A stretch of DNA of 64,000 bases from Lomentospora prolificans. Taxonomy: Eukaryota > Ascomycota > Sordariomycetes > Microascales > Microascaceae. The stretch is from contig JARFXM010000011.1 of the NCBI GenBank assembly GCA_029532625.1, positions 4,663,501 to 4,727,500 on the forward strand, given 5' to 3'. Positions 54,436-64,000 of the stretch are shown piece after piece. Below the pieces are notes generated by a model. The model made no database searches and had not been told where the DNA came from. It worked only from the letters and a program-made list of their open reading frames with translations. Position 1 is the first letter of the stretch. Every line of letters begins with the position of its first letter. A program made the translations under genes and the position numbers.

Positions 54436-54692
54436 TTTTATACATGTTTGAACGTGAATAGTTTATTATTCGCGAGAGGAGTAAATCCGAGGTATCGCCA
54501 GTTCTGGGCCAGCGACACTTGAGCTCCGAGGAACCTGCAGCAGCTATACCGCTTTCGTTCGTCAGCACGGCATAACCCAAACACCGCTGGCACAACATAA
54601 ATATTGAGCGCACCCATCATCCAGCGCCGTTGGTTTGAATTCTCGCATTTACACCCGATCTAAACCCACACAGGGTTCACCACAGCATCACA

Positions 54693-55844
54693 ATGCGGCT
54701 CCTCAATACGCAAACCATGAGGCTGGAGAGCTTCCTCTACGGAAACACGCCTCCCTACGCCATTCTCTCGCACACGTGGGGCCCGGACGAAGTCACCTTC
54801 CAAGATGTCACGCTGCCTCACCCGGACCTAGCGTCGAAGCGAGGATGGCTCAAAATCATCGGGTTCCGTGACGCCCTCATCCTCAACCGCAACCTCCTCA
54901 GCCAACCCGTCAATTATATCTGGGTGGACACGTGCTGCATCGATAAAACCAGCAGCTCGGAACTGTCCGAGGCCATCAATTCCATGTTTCGGTGGTATCG
55001 CCAATCGGTCGGGTGTTTTGCCGTCCTTGAGGATGTGCTGCTCAAGGGCGATGGCCTGCCTGTGAACAATGACTTTGAAAAGGCGAGGTGGTTTACCAGG
55101 GGTTGGACGCTGCAGGAATTGTTGGCGCCGAGGCGTTTGGATTTCTTTGACCAGAACTGGCTGTGGCTTGGGAGCAAAGCAGATCTCGCATCCAGGATAT
55201 CGGCGCGGACCAACATATCGGAGGATGTCATCCTGACTGGCGAGTGGCCTTTTGCAAGCATATCGCAGAGAATGTCTTGGGCTTCGGGGAGAGTCACAAC
55301 GCGAGTAGAGGACATGGCGTACTGCCTACTCGGTATTTTCGACGTCAACATGCCCATGCTGTACGGCGAAGGGGAAAACGCCTTTATCCGTCTCCAAGAG
55401 GAAATCATCAAGGAATCGGACGACCAGTCCATATTTGCGTGGGACGCGTCAAAGAAACCCGAGGTAATTGAGTCGGTCGGCATCTTTGCGACTTCGCCCG
55501 CCTTCTTCGAGGATGGCGCGTCCATCGAGCCGAACACGGCCGACCTATCACCCTATTCTCTGACCAACAAGGGCCTTCAAATCACCGTCCCGATTGTCGA
55601 GCGCCAAGACTTTCCGGGGGAGAAGTTGGCCGTGCTCTCTTGCTCCCAAATCAATACCGACTTGCCCTCGTTTGTCGGCATCCCTATCCAGGCCGACCCA
55701 GCCAATACCATGGTCCTTAGCAGGCTACGCTCATCGCCCGTGATGATTCCTATCCGTGATTTGACCGCGTTGCTCCACTCGAAACGGACCGTGTTCCTTA
55801 CCAAGCGCGATCGAAAAGCGTCACGTCGACAACAGGCCACTTAA
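54693..55844 (+). CDS. HET-domain protein
   Basis: Heterokaryon-incompatibility-type protein, 383 residues in one exon. Family motifs: start MRLLNTQTMRLESFLYGN, then YAILSHTWGPDEVTFQD, YIWVDTCCIDKTSSSELSEA, INSMFRWYRQS, then WFTRGWTLQELLAPRRLDFF and finally RVEDMAYCLLGIFDVNMPML with YGEGENAFIRLQEEI. HET domains trigger cell death on recognition of non-self in filamentous fungi. After the domain (about residues 20-245) comes a beta-rich region (GLQITVPIVERQ) and an abrupt basic end (KRDRKASRRQQAT). No NACHT, ankyrin or WD repeats are present, so it is shorter than HET-E/HET-D types. It is convergent with the large RBR-type gene. Confidence 0.92.
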   Translation: MRLLNTQTMRLESFLYGNTPPYAILSHTWGPDEVTFQDVTLPHPDLASKRGWLKIIGFRDALILNRNLLSQPVNYIWVDTCCIDKTSSSELSEAINSMFRWYRQSVGCFAVLEDVLLKGDGLPVNNDFEKARWFTRGWTLQELLAPRRLDFFDQNWLWLGSKADLASRISARTNISEDVILTGEWPFASISQRMSWASGRVTTRVEDMAYCLLGIFDVNMPMLYGEGENAFIRLQEEIIKESDDQSIFAWDASKKPEVIESVGIFATSPAFFEDGASIEPNTADLSPYSLTNKGLQITVPIVERQDFPGEKLAVLSCSQINTDLPSFVGIPIQADPANTMVLSRLRSSPVMIPIRDLTALLHSKRTVFLTKRDRKASRRQQAT

Positions 55845-56185
55845 GTGCTGCGTCCGCGGCCGATCTGAAGCTCCGTCGCCCCCGTTTCAGTTTTTTGCGT
55901 CGTATTCAGCTGTAGTGTGGAATACAGACCCTGCGGGATCAATGACACTGGTCGTACCCACGCCGAAAACGTTGCATGACGCAGGATTTGGCCCGGCCGA
56001 CTTCGGCACACTTGAAGTTGGATGGACAATGTTACGATTGATGCTAATTAGTGGGATAAGTGGGCAGTCACTCGCGTCAACTAACTTTCCGAAAGTTTAA
56101 TAGTAAAAAAAAAATATCTGATATTATCAACGTGCATCACCGTCCATCAACTTCATGATCCGCGTGCTTGTTATCTCTGCGCCCT
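55845..56185. other. Intergenic between convergent genes
   Basis: Separates the 3' ends of the HET and vWA-RBR genes. Nothing else seen. Confidence 0.45.
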
Positions 56186-59100
56186 CTAATCGTCGTCATC
56201 ACCATACCATAAAGTCCCATGTTTCTCATTAATGTGATTGTAGATTGACTCCTCCGACTCCATGGCACCGCACGCATAGCACCAGTGCGTACCGCAAGGA
56301 CAAGAGATATGATCGCACCCACTCGTCTTCTCCGTCATAACCCCACACGACGGACATACCTTGGGCTTCTTCGCACGGGAAACCACCGCCCGCCGCGTCT
56401 CCTCATCGAGGTCCTCCAGATTTTGGTCTGCGAGCGCCTGTCGGACCGCCTCCTCCCGCGCGTCGTTGCACTGATCGCACGTCCATCTCTGGATCTCGGG
56501 AGGCGCACCACGCGCGCATACACGTTCCATGTACTGCTTCGCGAAGCCGCACTCGTGGCACCAGGCGTAGATCCACTCGCCCGCCTGACGCATCGCCTCC
56601 GTTGCCTGGCCCAGGCGCGTGAGACCAAACGTGGACACGACGGAAGGCGCGGGGATGCGTCGGCAGAAGGGGCAGACTAGAGCAGCCATGTTAAGGATCT
56701 TGCCGGGCCCGTTGATGCCATACCAGGTCTTTCGGCAGTCAAGGCAGATGTGCTGGTCGCAGCCTTTTCGGCCGCAGGCTGGAAGGATGTTGCTCTTGGC
56801 CACGGTGGAGAAACAGAGCGAACACTGGACGGCCTCGGTCCTTCGCGAGAGGACCCACTGGCGCAGGGAGTCCTTGACCTTGTCGCTGTTCTGGATCGGC
56901 TTTCCACGAAGCTTGAGGTTGATGTCGGAGTCGGGGAGGACTCGGAGGTTCTGCGGGAGCTTGGCCAAGTCGCAGTGTGAGGCGGCGTAGAAGAGGGTCC
57001 TACCGTTGAAAGGCTCGTGGAGGACGCCATCGATGTTGACGAGGAGCCAATCTTGGCCATTCTCCTCCATTAGCTTCTGCGATGTGGTGTTGGATTCCAC
57101 CACGGTAGGCAACCCGCCATCACAATGAGGACACTGCCATTTCGACTCGTCAAAGTCCTTTGGACGGTACTCCTTGGGGTAGATCATCCGGTTCTGGCAC
57201 TTGGTGCAGTCCACAAGAGGGGCCTCACCGAACTTGGAGTTGTTGGGGTGTCGGCAAAAGTGGCACTTGGCGCGGACATTGAGCGCCTGAGGGTTATACA
57301 CGACGTACTGCGCTCGGCAATCTGCCCTACCGCACTCAACCCACGTCGCCTTGGTCTCAGCGCAGTCACCCGCGGTCACTTGGTTGCTCACACGGAAATC
57401 AAAGTCGTCAGGCGCCTGGCAGACTGCGCAGGTGCACTTGCGAGTCGTGCAACTACACAGGCCGCAGATATTCTCCGAGTCCATGACGGTGACGGAGCGG
57501 GGGAAGTTGCACTTGCGGCAGATGGCTACTGGGCCGAGGGGCGCCTTCTCCTTCTGGGGACTCCAGCCGATCTCGGCGGTGAGCGTGGTCTTGAGGTTGA
57601 GCTCGAGCATCTTGTAGTCGACGAGGGTCTTGAAGAGGGCCTTGTCCTCAGCTTTGAGAAGGGAAATACCACCTTCGGCCCTGGGCTCAGTGACGCCATC
57701 CCTAACACGCCGCAGGTAGTTGTCGTCTGCATCTAGGAGGAGCCCGAGACAGCCCAGGTTCCATGTCTCAGGAATCTCGAGGGTGTTCCATTCGTCGTGA
57801 TAACCCAGGAGCTCCGTGTCCGCTACATCACGAAGGTGCTGAAGGCCCATTCGTAGCGCTAGTGCAGCCAGGAGGGCGGAGGGACGTCGGGCGAGCATGG
57901 TTCCCGGAAGGACTACGTGAAGCAGGACCCTCCAGAACTGGCGGTCCTTCTCCTCTCGAGCCAGGGCAAGAGGAATTCTGGGAACATCGCCGACTGTGGC
58001 GTTGCGAATATGGAGAGGGAGGTCTTCCGCCTTCTCCGCGTAGGAGAGTCGGGTCAGCACCTTGCCGAGCCGTCGGAGAATCTTGTAGTCGCATGATCTC
58101 CCAATCTCCAAGAGTTCGCTCCGAGTAAACTTGTTCAGCGGCTTGTTCTCTTCCGACTCGTCGTCCTTGACGGTGAAATCCTGAGTTGGGTCGAGGTACA
58201 CGCAGGGGAACTGATCCTCTTCCGGGACCTCGTTGAGCATATTCTCAATGTCTTCTGCGTAATTGTACGACTCTTCCAACCAGGTCTTCATCCTCTGCTT
58301 CTCATCTTCGGCGGCGCTCAGCCTCTCGACTTCGCTACCAAAGAGCTGGATAAGCTCGTCCCTGACTGGATTTTTTCGGTCGTTGCACACGGTTCGCCAC
58401 AGGGTGCCAAAAACGGGGTTCACAGTCATGGCCGTCACGTTCTCTTGAATGATGGCCCGCAGCTGCGTTGTGACAAACCTTTTGTAGGTAGGATCGGCGT
58501 TGTATCGCTTCGAAAAGTCATCCATCTTGTCCTTTCGAGTGGGGACGATCTGGGCCAGCCCCGTGAGATCCACGACCTCCTCAGTCATGTCAAAGGTGTT
58601 CTTCCGCGTGGCCGCTTTGTTGTGCTCCTTAAACTGCTGCATGTCATTGATGGTCTTTTCCGTAGTGATGGATGCGAGTTCCTGCGGGTTTGTCCATGAA
58701 TGTCGGACAACCTGGCGGGTCGAGGTCGCTCCAGAGGAGCCGACACCCATCCAAGCTAAGAGAATGCCAATGGTTACTTCGGAGATGGTCTTCTTGTCCT
58801 CTTGACGTATGCCAATGCATAACCCGCCGGTGGCAATAGAAAGATAGCTGTACGTGACGAGGGTGGACTTTGTGCTCGTGCTCAGGATCGTATGGATGCG
58901 AGCCTTCTTCCCGCCATTCTTTCCCAGAAACGTGTGCGCAGCGCCGACCCAATCCACAAACTTGTTGCCGTGCCCACCATAAGACTCCTCCTTCAGCGCG
59001 CGAATCTCAATCTCCCGGTTCCCACCCCCCGAGTGCGGCAAGTGAGGAGGGGCATCAGTATACAGCATCATGATGGTCGTAGCATCCGCCCGCATGACCT

Positions 59101-59509
59101 GGTGCGCCAGCGCCAAACCAGTTTTAGCGGCCTCGGGGAAGTCGCCTCCGCCATACGGCCTCAGATGGCTCACAAATTCCAGGAGCTGCGCCTGCGTCGC
59201 GCGCTTCCTGGCCGGGTCCTCTTCAACTTTCTTGTGCTCGCTTTGTTCGGCTTCTTCTTCTTCGGGAAGCTTGGCGTTGGGCGAGGGGTAGCACCAGCCC
59301 GACCATTCGAGGAGAAGCTGGCCGTCGCAGTAGTCTCGGTAGGCGATTACGCCGATGCGGGCGAAGCAGTCGGTTAGGGCGGTGATGCGGATGATTTCAG
59401 GGAGAGAGTTGTTGAGGGCGTAGAGGAAGGTGCTCATGGAGGATGTGGCGTCCATTAGGATGAGCAGGTCGTAGACCTGCGCGGCCTCGGTCTTGATGCT
59501 CGCCGCCAT
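56186..59509 (-). CDS. vWA domain plus RBR-type ubiquitin-ligase-like protein
   Basis: Intronless, 1107 residues. The N-terminus is a von Willebrand A domain (about 10-270): VYDLLILMDATSSMSTFLYA, a variant MIDAS (DxTxS), with IAYRDYCD and the GGGDFPEA motif known from alpha-kinase-type vWA domains. The middle (about 280-650) is helical and unrecognised. Several C-x2-C zinc motifs follow at about 660-830 (CRKC, CHFC, CTKC, CPHC). The C-terminus has a RING-like module (CSLCFSTVAKSNILPACG ... CPFCRR), an in-between part (AWCHECGFAKQY ... CDQC) and an Rcat-like module: KVCPSCGVMTEKTSGCDHIS then CPCGTHWCYACG. Cys1065 in SGCDH is placed like the thioester Cys of RBR E3 ligases. It ends in DDDD. Predicted RBR-type E3 or related protein; target unknown. 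Confidence 0.88.
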   Translation of the reverse strand: MAASIKTEAAQVYDLLILMDATSSMSTFLYALNNSLPEIIRITALTDCFARIGVIAYRDYCDGQLLLEWSGWCYPSPNAKLPEEEEAEQSEHKKVEEDPARKRATQAQLLEFVSHLRPYGGGDFPEAAKTGLALAHQVMRADATTIMMLYTDAPPHLPHSGGGNREIEIRALKEESYGGHGNKFVDWVGAAHTFLGKNGGKKARIHTILSTSTKSTLVTYSYLSIATGGLCIGIRQEDKKTISEVTIGILLAWMGVGSSGATSTRQVVRHSWTNPQELASITTEKTINDMQQFKEHNKAATRKNTFDMTEEVVDLTGLAQIVPTRKDKMDDFSKRYNADPTYKRFVTTQLRAIIQENVTAMTVNPVFGTLWRTVCNDRKNPVRDELIQLFGSEVERLSAAEDEKQRMKTWLEESYNYAEDIENMLNEVPEEDQFPCVYLDPTQDFTVKDDESEENKPLNKFTRSELLEIGRSCDYKILRRLGKVLTRLSYAEKAEDLPLHIRNATVGDVPRIPLALAREEKDRQFWRVLLHVVLPGTMLARRPSALLAALALRMGLQHLRDVADTELLGYHDEWNTLEIPETWNLGCLGLLLDADDNYLRRVRDGVTEPRAEGGISLLKAEDKALFKTLVDYKMLELNLKTTLTAEIGWSPQKEKAPLGPVAICRKCNFPRSVTVMDSENICGLCSCTTRKCTCAVCQAPDDFDFRVSNQVTAGDCAETKATWVECGRADCRAQYVVYNPQALNVRAKCHFCRHPNNSKFGEAPLVDCTKCQNRMIYPKEYRPKDFDESKWQCPHCDGGLPTVVESNTTSQKLMEENGQDWLLVNIDGVLHEPFNGRTLFYAASHCDLAKLPQNLRVLPDSDINLKLRGKPIQNSDKVKDSLRQWVLSRRTEAVQCSLCFSTVAKSNILPACGRKGCDQHICLDCRKTWYGINGPGKILNMAALVCPFCRRIPAPSVVSTFGLTRLGQATEAMRQAGEWIYAWCHECGFAKQYMERVCARGAPPEIQRWTCDQCNDAREEAVRQALADQNLEDLDEETRRAVVSRAKKPKVCPSCGVMTEKTSGCDHISCPCGTHWCYACGAMESEESIYNHINEKHGTLWYGDDDD

Positions 59510-60905
59510 GCTTGCGGTTGAGTCGGGCTTTCTGTTTCGGCTGTTGGATTCCGAGTGGGTTCGATTAATAGGATGTCCGGTTCTTCATCAAACGACGGCG
59601 GAGTTGCAGAACGTAGCTGGTTTGAAGCGGGATAGAACGGCGTTTAAAATATCTACAACCGGGTACTCATGAATACAGAGCGCGATGGCCGCGATATTAG
59701 GGACCAAAATAAATTAAACTAACAACTTTGGATGCGACTGCTGAGAAGAAAAAATAAAAAGTCTGAGAGCAAAGAGCAGACGCACCCTTTTATCGCCTGG
59801 CGAGGCACCACCAGACGACAAACTTGCCCACTTTGACTCAACCCCCTTGCCGTGCCAGTCACTCGGCGTCCGGGGTTGGATTGGCCGGGTGGACTGAGCT
59901 AGACTGCGGCTGAGCGACTAACGAAGCCACCAGCAAGGGCTCTAGTGATGCCTGCCGCCTGGCCTGGCTGGCTGTTACAGCCCCAGAATCCCCACGCGAA
60001 CCACATCGCCCGGCTCCATGGCCGACTTCTTGGCGAATTGGTCGCCTGCGCTGCCTTGTGTATCCATCAGACCCCACAGCCGGGAGCACAATTTTCCGTT
60101 GCTGGCGTTGGGTTTTGGGGTGGTCAGCTCTCAAGTGGAAGATAGGCGTGAGTCACATATCGATTGATCGATTCATCGGATGGCGATCTCGAGAGGTTGC
60201 CTTTCCATTGCGACCGATTGGTTGGCCGGCTGTGGACTTGACTCATAATTTTTGTGCTATGATCTCACGCATATAGAGCAGTTGGACTAATCGGAGTTTT
60301 CTTGCAGTCGCAAAAGAATTAAAATGAAAATCTTTGTTCAGTGGGACTTTTGCTTATGTTCCTCTGGTTGGCGAAGAGCTTGGCTTATTGTCAATGATAC
60401 TGACTTGAAGCTTGTGGTAAAAATGCCTGACTCGGGACCAACCGGGGCCGCGATTAACCTTGGCCTCTATTCGGCTGTTATTCGCCAGGCGGTCTCCGGC
60501 ATGCCCACTGTTCTAGTACAGCATACCTGCTTCCATCAACGAAGAAACTGTGGAGAATACGCTGAATTCAAGGAGAAAGCTCTTAGAGGCGTTAAGAGGG
60601 TGATAGTTTACTTGGTATAGTAAAAGTGTACACTCTGTAGACATAGCAACTATAGTGGCCGGGGTGGCCTAAAACAGTGACCTCCCTCGCTCACCCCTGC
60701 CCACTCTTGCTCAGCTCCAAAGAAGGAAATGGAAATGTCTGATGACTAGATTGGGGACGCATATGGGCTGTAACATGCGATAACGTTGAAGAATGGTGCT
60801 TGGATGTCTATCACACCCTTCGCATGACCCTAATAACTCATATTACAATATTCATCAATGGGCCCTTCCGCTGTCACAGCACATCTTTCCGAATATTGGC
60901 GACAT
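59510..60905. other. Intergenic, no supportable gene
   Basis: Promoter of the vWA-RBR gene on the left. An ATG-initiated ORF of 98 codons at 60324-60620 (MKIFVQWDFCLCSSGWRR) has no domain or splice support and is not called. Confidence 0.4.
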
Positions 60906-61713
60906 CTAACAAGTGATGGGTCGCATACCAGGAGCCTCATACGGCTTGCCCTGGTTGTCGGCAACATTAGGCAAAGCACCCCAAATGTTGGCAAGGATGG
61001 CCGGGTCGTTTTGTTGGTAGGCCCCAGGGAAACTCTGCGTCTGCGTCGGAACAAAGGTGCCGTCGCCGGTGACTCGAAGGTTGGCACACGAGATGTAGAA
61101 TTGCGCACCGTTGCTGCTGTACGCGCTGTGCAAGGCGATAAGCTCCACTCGAAGGATGTAGTCACCCGGAGCGATGCAGGTCGGCATGTTGAAATAGCTC
61201 CATCCCCCGTTCTTGATCATGTTGTCCACCCCCCACGTATTGGTAGCGACGTCAAAGTTGTCTTCGGCCACCTTGAAAAACTTGAGGTTGGGTCCAATCT
61301 GCGCATTCGCGGCGTTGTCAACCTTGGCAAGCCAGGCCGTAATGGGGCCGTGGTGCGATCGCGCGATCGGGTGGTCCGGGTCATTTGGGATCTGCTCTCC
61401 GCCGAGGACGTGGCCCCACCATGCGCCGACCTTGTCGCCGGGTGCAACGGAGATCACCTCGGTCGAGGTTAGGGCGACTTTGCCGCAGGTCATGTCGGGG
61501 TTGTTCACGTCTTGGGTGGGGTAGTCTTGGTTCGGGGCGCGGAGACCGACGAGTTGGCCGTAGTCTTTGTCGTTGACGGAGAGTTTCTGGTAGCGAGTTA
61601 GGCGAGGACTGCTATTATTACATACTAAAAGCCTGGGATCGCTTTACCTGGAAAATGGTGTGGCAAGTGGCCAGGCTAACGTAGCCAAGAGTGGCGATGA
61701 TGGAAAGCTTCAT
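60906..61713 (-). CDS. AA9 lytic polysaccharide monooxygenase
   Basis: Copper enzyme that oxidatively cleaves cellulose or related glucans outside the cell. Exons 61713-61648 and 61586-60906 (62-bp intron, GTAAAG donor, ACCAG acceptor, phase 0) give 248 residues. The signal peptide MKLSIIATLGYVSLATC ends directly before HTIFQ, so the mature chain starts with the copper-binding His. The second His is in SHHGPITAWLA and the axial Tyr in GAQFYISCANLRVTG. Also VAPGDKVGAWW and IAPGDYILRVELIALHS, all in family order. The protein ends shortly after the domain (PGMRPITC), with no CBM1. A TATA box lies at 61797-61803. The gene is divergent from a second AA9 gene 1.1 kb away. Confidence 0.95.
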
Positions 61714-61796
61714 GTTGACGATTTAAGGTGCGCGATGCCTGAAGTATGCCGGTCTTTGAGCCAGCAGGGATCTTCCAGATGGAAAGCCGACGTATG

Positions 61797-61803
61797 TTAT
61801 ATA
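61797..61803 (-). promoter_or_regulatory. TATA box of the minus-strand AA9 gene
   Basis: TATATAA on the minus strand, about 85 bp upstream of the ATG at 61713. Confidence 0.5.
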
Positions 61804-62843
61804 GGGCGTACTTCTTGGGCAAACTCCTAGATGAAAAAACCTTGGTTACCGAAGTCATACATAAAATGCTAGAGTCGACGTAGGCCTGAGCTATGGGGAA
61901 TCAACATGAAGAAAAGAAGAACAACATAGGCTAGGTGATGGCTGCCAAGGCGGAGGATAAGCATGCGCTCTTGATTGCCGAACCCCAGGTCACGGTTATA
62001 CTAGTGCTATACTGTTCGCAACCCCAGATTTCCTGGTCCAATCATGGTTTATTAGTGAGAGTGTGCTTCATTTATCTGCCGACGGCATTTCATTTTGTTG
62101 TTGTGTGGGCGTGCGATGGGGGAGGCATCATCGCGCGACCAAGATCATGGACAGAGCTTCGAAACACGACAATATCGGGGAAAGCTTGCGAGATTAAAGT
62201 AGTATGGACAATAGCGTCTGAAGTTTTGGACTAGTCCTGATCTTCTGCGAAGTTATATTCCAGTTCCAGGAAATCCCCCGGGAAGCGATAACTCGATGAC
62301 ATATTTGTATCGGCCTCGAACTTTTTGACGACAGCCCAACATGTTGTTTGCAATCCATGTCCCTTACCCATCACGTATTAGAATGGGCTGCTATAAGCGT
62401 GAATGTCCTCTAAGGGATATTCGCTTCTATTAGTATTCAGCTCCATTCCCACAACTATCTTGCAACGCGCAGCTTTGTCCAGGGCGCATCAACCATTGCA
62501 ATCCGCATCCTGGGAGATCGGATACCGCGATAACCACACTAACCTGCTCAAGTATATCCGGAGAAGCACCGGTCGCGGATCACTACGCTCCGACTTTTGC
62601 GGAGGAAGCATCGCCATGACCAATCAACAGCCGGTTATATATCATGGCAATTTGACATCATCGCGGATAGTCCACGCTTTCGGGAGAAAACCGGGATTTC
62701 GAGGCGAGCTAGAATTAGATGTCGCTCGCGTCAAGAAGTCTTCATAACGACATTGCGAATCATCCTTATCTACGCCGATACCCGACATGTGGCGCCCAGC
62801 GAAAGCTTTAGCACACTTTCGATTTTTAAACGGCAGGCTCAAC
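61804..62843. promoter_or_regulatory. Shared upstream region of two divergent AA9 genes
   Basis: About 1.1 kb between the two start codons. It has no gene-like ORF. A TATATATC-type element near 62635 could serve the plus-strand gene. Co-regulation is inference from the arrangement. Confidence 0.4.
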
Positions 62844-63867
62844 ATGATTCAACTATCGTACGCGGTTTTTGGATTGATCTTGGGCTTCGTGAACCCAGTG
62901 CTCTGCCACGGGTCTCTCAAGACTATACAGGTGAACGGACAGGACTACCCCGCCTGGCAGGTCGGTCAAGATGACTACGTTACGCCACCACCGGTTCGGT
63001 ATGCGAGGAAGCTCAAAGATGTTGGACCAGTCCCCGACTTTACGACCTCTGATATTACGTGAGTGTGCTTGGCCTCCTTCACGCGATGATCCCAGAGTTC
63101 TAACATACTAGTAGGTGCGGTGCGGGTGGAAACATACCAGCGGAAGGCATCATCGAGCTCAAGGCTGGTGACAAAGTGTTTGTAGACCCGAGATGAAAGG
63201 TTTGAGATATAGGCGCCTGACGATATTCTTTTAGGACCCTAAAGTGGGACCAATGGGGAAGTTCACACAGCGGTCCAGTCATGAAGTAAGCCCCGAAGCA
63301 TCTCACATCTCACCGATCAGAAAGGAGCTAAGCAGGTGAACAGCTACCTAGCCCATTGCACCAATGACGACTGCAAGACCTTCAAAGGCGACGAGGGAAA
63401 CGTCTGGGTTAAAATCTCGCAACTGGGTTATAACCCTACCGCCAACCCGCCGTGGGCATCCGACCTTCTCCGCGAGCTCGGCGCTCAGTGGTCAGTCATT
63501 ATCCCGCCGACATTAGCGCCAGGCGAATACCTCTTGCGTCACGAGATTCTGGGTCTTCACGTAGCGGAGAAGGCAATGGGCGCTCAGTTCTATCCAAGCT
63601 GCACGCAGATTCGGGTCACGGATGGGGGATCCAGCGAGTTGCCGGAAGGAGTCGCGTTACCGGGTGCGTACGACCCGAATGATACGTCGGGGGTAAGTTC
63701 TGTCTTTTTTCATCTCTTTTGTGCTTGAACGTTGGATGTGATGTTAACCGTAGTTACAGATTCTTGTAGCTTTGTGGAAGGTGAATCAGGGGCAACAGGA
63801 GTATGTTGCTCCGGGAGGGCCGGTGTGGAGCGAAGCAGCTCCTGACCCCAATCGAGCTGGCTCCTAA
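62844..63867 (+). CDS. AA9 lytic polysaccharide monooxygenase, five exons
   Basis: 261 residues from exons 62844-63058, 63115-63177, 63235-63285, 63344-63692 and 63760-63867. The signal peptide (MIQLSYAVFGLILGFVNPVL plus C) ends before HGSLKTI, giving the N-terminal copper His. Further family motifs: CGAGGNIPAEG, ELKAGDKVTLKWDQWGSSHS and GPVMNYLAHC with the second His, PPTLAPGEYLLRHEILGLHV, and GAQFYPSCTQIRVT with the Tyr. The intron 2 donor is the unusual GTTTGT, required to restore KVTLKWDQW. The intron 3 acceptor is the third AG (AACAG), giving VMNYLAHC. No CBM1. It ends with APDPNRAGS. The exon structure differs from that of the neighbouring AA9 gene, so this is not a very recent duplicate. 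Confidence 0.92.
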
Positions 63868-64000
63868 GAATAGGAGGTGGCGGCGTTGTTTAAGGCGGTA
63901 GCTGGTACGGGGCCGCAAACAAGGGAATCTATGGCCTGGATTAGGTCATTCTATGATGCAAATATCGGAAACACTCGCGATTCCCTCGCTCTTGGGGAAA

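Noticed and set aside
53999..54613. 204-codon minus-strand ORF containing a Lys-Asn-Glu-Asn-Asn run
   Set aside because: The run is just the 15-bp minisatellite in translation. The flanking residues have no coding features.
60324..60620. 98-codon plus-strand ORF with an ATG
   Set aside because: Some protein-like stretches, but no family, no signal, no splice support. Left as intergenic.
1..64000. CRISPR array, rRNA, intact transposon or secondary-metabolite backbone gene
   Set aside because: None seen. The only regular repeats are the minisatellite and the in-gene cysteine modules, and no transposase, reverse transcriptase, polyketide or peptide synthetase motif was recognised.

Overview
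The window is a piece of nuclear genome from a filamentous ascomycete (Pezizomycotina, most likely a Sordariomycete). The evidence is: short spliceosomal introns (about 55-130 bp, GTAAGT/GTGAGT-type donors), a HET-domain protein, a Zn2Cys6 regulator, an RTA1-like protein, two AA9 polysaccharide monooxygenases, a LysM gene remnant, several F-box-like proteins and a tRNA-Lys(CUU). Species was not determined. Exon joins below were made by eye from splice signals, reading frame and family resemblance.

Left part (1-20,100). A kinesin-8 motor gene runs off the left edge. A 611-residue secreted protein built of twelve eight-cysteine repeats follows. Then comes about 9.5 kb with no convincing gene; its right half (about 10.4-14.5 kb) is AT-rich and holds broken ORFs. 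From 14.5 to 20.1 kb lie small or damaged genes: a small Cys protein, a 212-residue hypothetical, two small secreted preproproteins with Kex2-like sites, and a LysM gene interrupted by a stop. One short tandem repeat here differs by RIP-like C-to-T/G-to-A changes.

Middle part (20,100-44,600). In order: a two-exon hypothetical protein, a five-exon MFS transporter with a 15-nt exon, a short-chain dehydrogenase, an F-box-like protein, a decayed BBE-type flavoprotein gene, an intronless PLC-like phosphodiesterase, a locus of unclear structure with an acidic tail, a GNAT acetyltransferase, a multi-pass (tetraspan-like) membrane protein, two more F-box-like proteins and the tRNA.

Right part (47,300-64,000). 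A secreted cupredoxin, a Zn2Cys6 regulator transcribed divergently from an RTA1-like gene across a palindrome-rich promoter, a 15-bp minisatellite, a HET-domain gene, a single-exon 1107-residue vWA plus RBR-type protein, and two divergent AA9 monooxygenase genes. Secreted or surface-acting products are frequent (repeat protein, small peptides, LysM, cupredoxin, AA9 pair), which suits a saprotroph or plant/insect associate. No classical secondary-metabolite backbone gene, intact transposon, rRNA or CRISPR array was seen.
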